Part shown: positions 35,950-37,067 of the stretch, piece by piece
Layout of the letters: every line of letters starts with the position of its first letter
How positions within the stretch are numbered: position 1 is the first letter of the stretch
Source of the DNA: Pseudomonadota bacterium
GTDB taxonomy: Bacteria; Pseudomonadota; Gammaproteobacteria; Burkholderiales; Rhodocyclaceae
DNA: 37,067 nt
Assembly: GCA_018262285.1 (NCBI GenBank)
Contig: JAGTRX010000016.1
Coordinates: 1 to 37,067 of the forward strand
Reading direction: 5' to 3'
Translations under genes and position numbers: made by a program
Notes under the pieces: generated by a model
The model's database searches: none
The model's input: the letters and a program-made list of their open reading frames with translations, nothing else
What the model was told of the DNA's origin: nothing

Positions 35950-37067
35950 TCAGCCTCCCTTGCTACGCACAATAATGGCCGATCCCTCGGCACTTTTCCA
36001 GAAGGCGTCGAAAGTCTTTTGGTAGCAGCTCGGAATGGCATGGTGCTGATCGAGGAATTCATTGACCGTGCAGTCATATTTTTCGCTTTGACCAAAATCG
36101 AGAATGGCGACCTGATTGGTCTTGTTCCAGTCGGCAAAATCCTGCTTGGTACGCTGCAAATAAACCGAATACTGCGGATGTTGCAAGAAGGCTTTTTCCA
36201 AGCCCGGCGACAGCGGCGGCATCAACAATATCATCTGCCCGCCATTTTTCCGGATAGCGACATTCAAGGCAGCCAACCTTTCCAGCATTTGCGGATTAAC
36301 GACACCCTGTGTTTTCTTGAGTCTCAAAGCATATTGCGAACTGGCGGAAAGGGCTGCGTTGATGAGGCTCTTGTCGTTTTTGGCGATTTTATAGTCAGAG
36401 TAAGTGGCGCTGCCGTCATAGCGGAAACCGTTGCAGGTACCACGGTTATGCACACCGAAATCAATGCCAGGAGTTTTGCCGTCCGGGCAAAGATATTCGT
36501 CGCTGCTGATTTGCAGGAAGTGCTCGCGGAAGGAACGGCCGGGTTTGGGAGCGCTGGCAATATTGCGCAGGACACGCCAGAGTTTTTCCATGCGTGGGAA
36601 AGATAAAGCATCGTTGATGTCAGCCAGCAAGGAGGGACGCTGTTTCTTCGCCGTCTGCGCGTTTTTCACAGGGCGAGACAGGTCAATAGGCGTTGCAAGC
36701 GGTGCCTGATAGGGCGATTCAATGGCCCAATCAAGGGCAATGATATAGCGCTTGATGTGCGGCACGCGGGCGACCAGATATTCGGCCTGGGCAATGCTGG
36801 CGCTCAAAGGACTACCGCTTTGCGAGAAGTTATACAGACGCCAGTGCGGCGGCAGCATGGCGCTGTCGATAGGCATTGAGGTTGAGGAACTGAAGACTAT
36901 GGTGTCGGTTTCCGCCAACCGGTCATTCAAGCGCAAGGTCTTGAACAGACTGTTGTTGCCGAAGGTAGGCGAGAAGGTGATGCCCTTGGATTTTTCCTGC
37001 CAGGCGCTGGCGGCGAAGGAGATTTCCTCGATATCACCTTCGTTGCGCACCAGTACCAGATTGAGAA
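35950..37067 (-). CDS. SGNH/GDSL-like hydrolase-fold protein, 5' end outside the window
   Basis: At least 372 residues; the frame stays open to the window edge (an in-frame GTG at 37050 is not a convincing start), so the N-terminus, perhaps a membrane anchor, is missing. An SGNH-like pattern is visible: block I-like VFSSSTSMPID, a block II-like YNFSQSGSPLSASI, and a C-terminal FLDQHHAIPSC that could give the Asp/His pair. Relatives include DltD- and AlgX/AlgJ-type envelope acyl-transfer proteins and deacylases. Two CPDG/GTCNG cysteines lie mid-protein. It is the first visible gene of the envelope operon and likely modifies a glycan in the periplasm; the assignment is tentative. Confidence 0.65.
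   Translation of the reverse strand, partial: LNLVLVRNEGDIEEISFAASAWQEKSKGITFSPTFGNNSLFKTLRLNDRLAETDTIVFSSSTSMPIDSAMLPPHWRLYNFSQSGSPLSASIAQAEYLVARVPHIKRYIIALDWAIESPYQAPLATPIDLSRPVKNAQTAKKQRPSLLADINDALSFPRMEKLWRVLRNIASAPKPGRSFREHFLQISSDEYLCPDGKTPGIDFGVHNRGTCNGFRYDGSATYSDYKIAKNDKSLINAALSASSQYALRLKKTQGVVNPQMLERLAALNVAIRKNGGQMILLMPPLSPGLEKAFLQHPQYSVYLQRTKQDFADWNKTNQVAILDFGQSEKYDCTVNEFLDQHHAIPSCYQKTFDAFWKSAEGSAIIVRSKGG

Overview
The window looks like a chromosomal stretch of a betaproteobacterium, most likely from the Rhodocyclaceae (Dechloromonas/Azonexus-like). The supports are the divergent rluC/rne pair, the rsmD-coaD-ferredoxin block, a lutABC lactate operon, ThrH in place of classical SerB, many c-di-GMP proteins and moderate-high GC. 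This is inferred from gene content; no database search was possible. I saw no rRNA, tRNA, CRISPR array, transposase or phage gene.

Layout. 1-5.97 kb holds housekeeping genes: an S49 peptidase, a HAD phosphatase and rluC on the minus strand, divergent from rne, which has a roughly 400-nt leader and a strong terminator. 6.0-11.3 kb is a minus-strand signalling block: an atypical lone receiver domain with an apparent ATT start codon, a receiver-TPR response regulator translationally coupled to a sensorless histidine kinase, a low-molecular-weight tyrosine phosphatase, and a PAS-GAF-PAS-GGDEF diguanylate cyclase. 11.3-17.1 kb is metabolic: an alpha/beta hydrolase, a CBS-pair protein, lutABC, thrH and purU. 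17.2-19.9 kb carries two c-di-GMP phosphodiesterase-type proteins (HD-GYP, then degenerate GGDEF-EAL). 19.9-22.7 kb holds a secreted M16 protein without a zinc site, rsmD, coaD and a YfhL-type ferredoxin. 22.8-28.6 kb holds a dynamin-like GTPase and an ettA-ompR-envZ operon. 28.7-37.1 kb is envelope biogenesis: a small Cys-rich membrane protein, then a long minus-strand operon.

How the genes work together. The right-hand operon (about 29.2-37.1 kb, running right to left, with several 4-nt overlaps) is the most interesting part. A DegT-type sugar aminotransferase, a fused acetyltransferase/3,4-ketoisomerase (FdtD/WxcM-like), a polyprenyl-phosphate GT2 transferase with two C-terminal membrane helices, a GtrA flippase-like protein and a GT39 GT-C transferase line up function for function with the Arn (L-Ara4N) lipid A pathway, but with chemistry for an N-acetylated 3-amino-3,6-dideoxyhexose. 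The GT39 gene is broken by a frameshift or deletion. Accompanying genes encode an SGNH-like protein (cut by the window edge), a secreted protein of unknown function, a BamE-like lipoprotein and a GT9 heptosyltransferase-like enzyme.

Non-coding features include a terminator after rne, a bidirectional terminator inside two convergent gene ends, a double-hairpin dRS3-like repeat between the ferredoxin and dynamin genes (with a possible remnant at the left edge), and an imperfect inverted repeat directly before rsmD.
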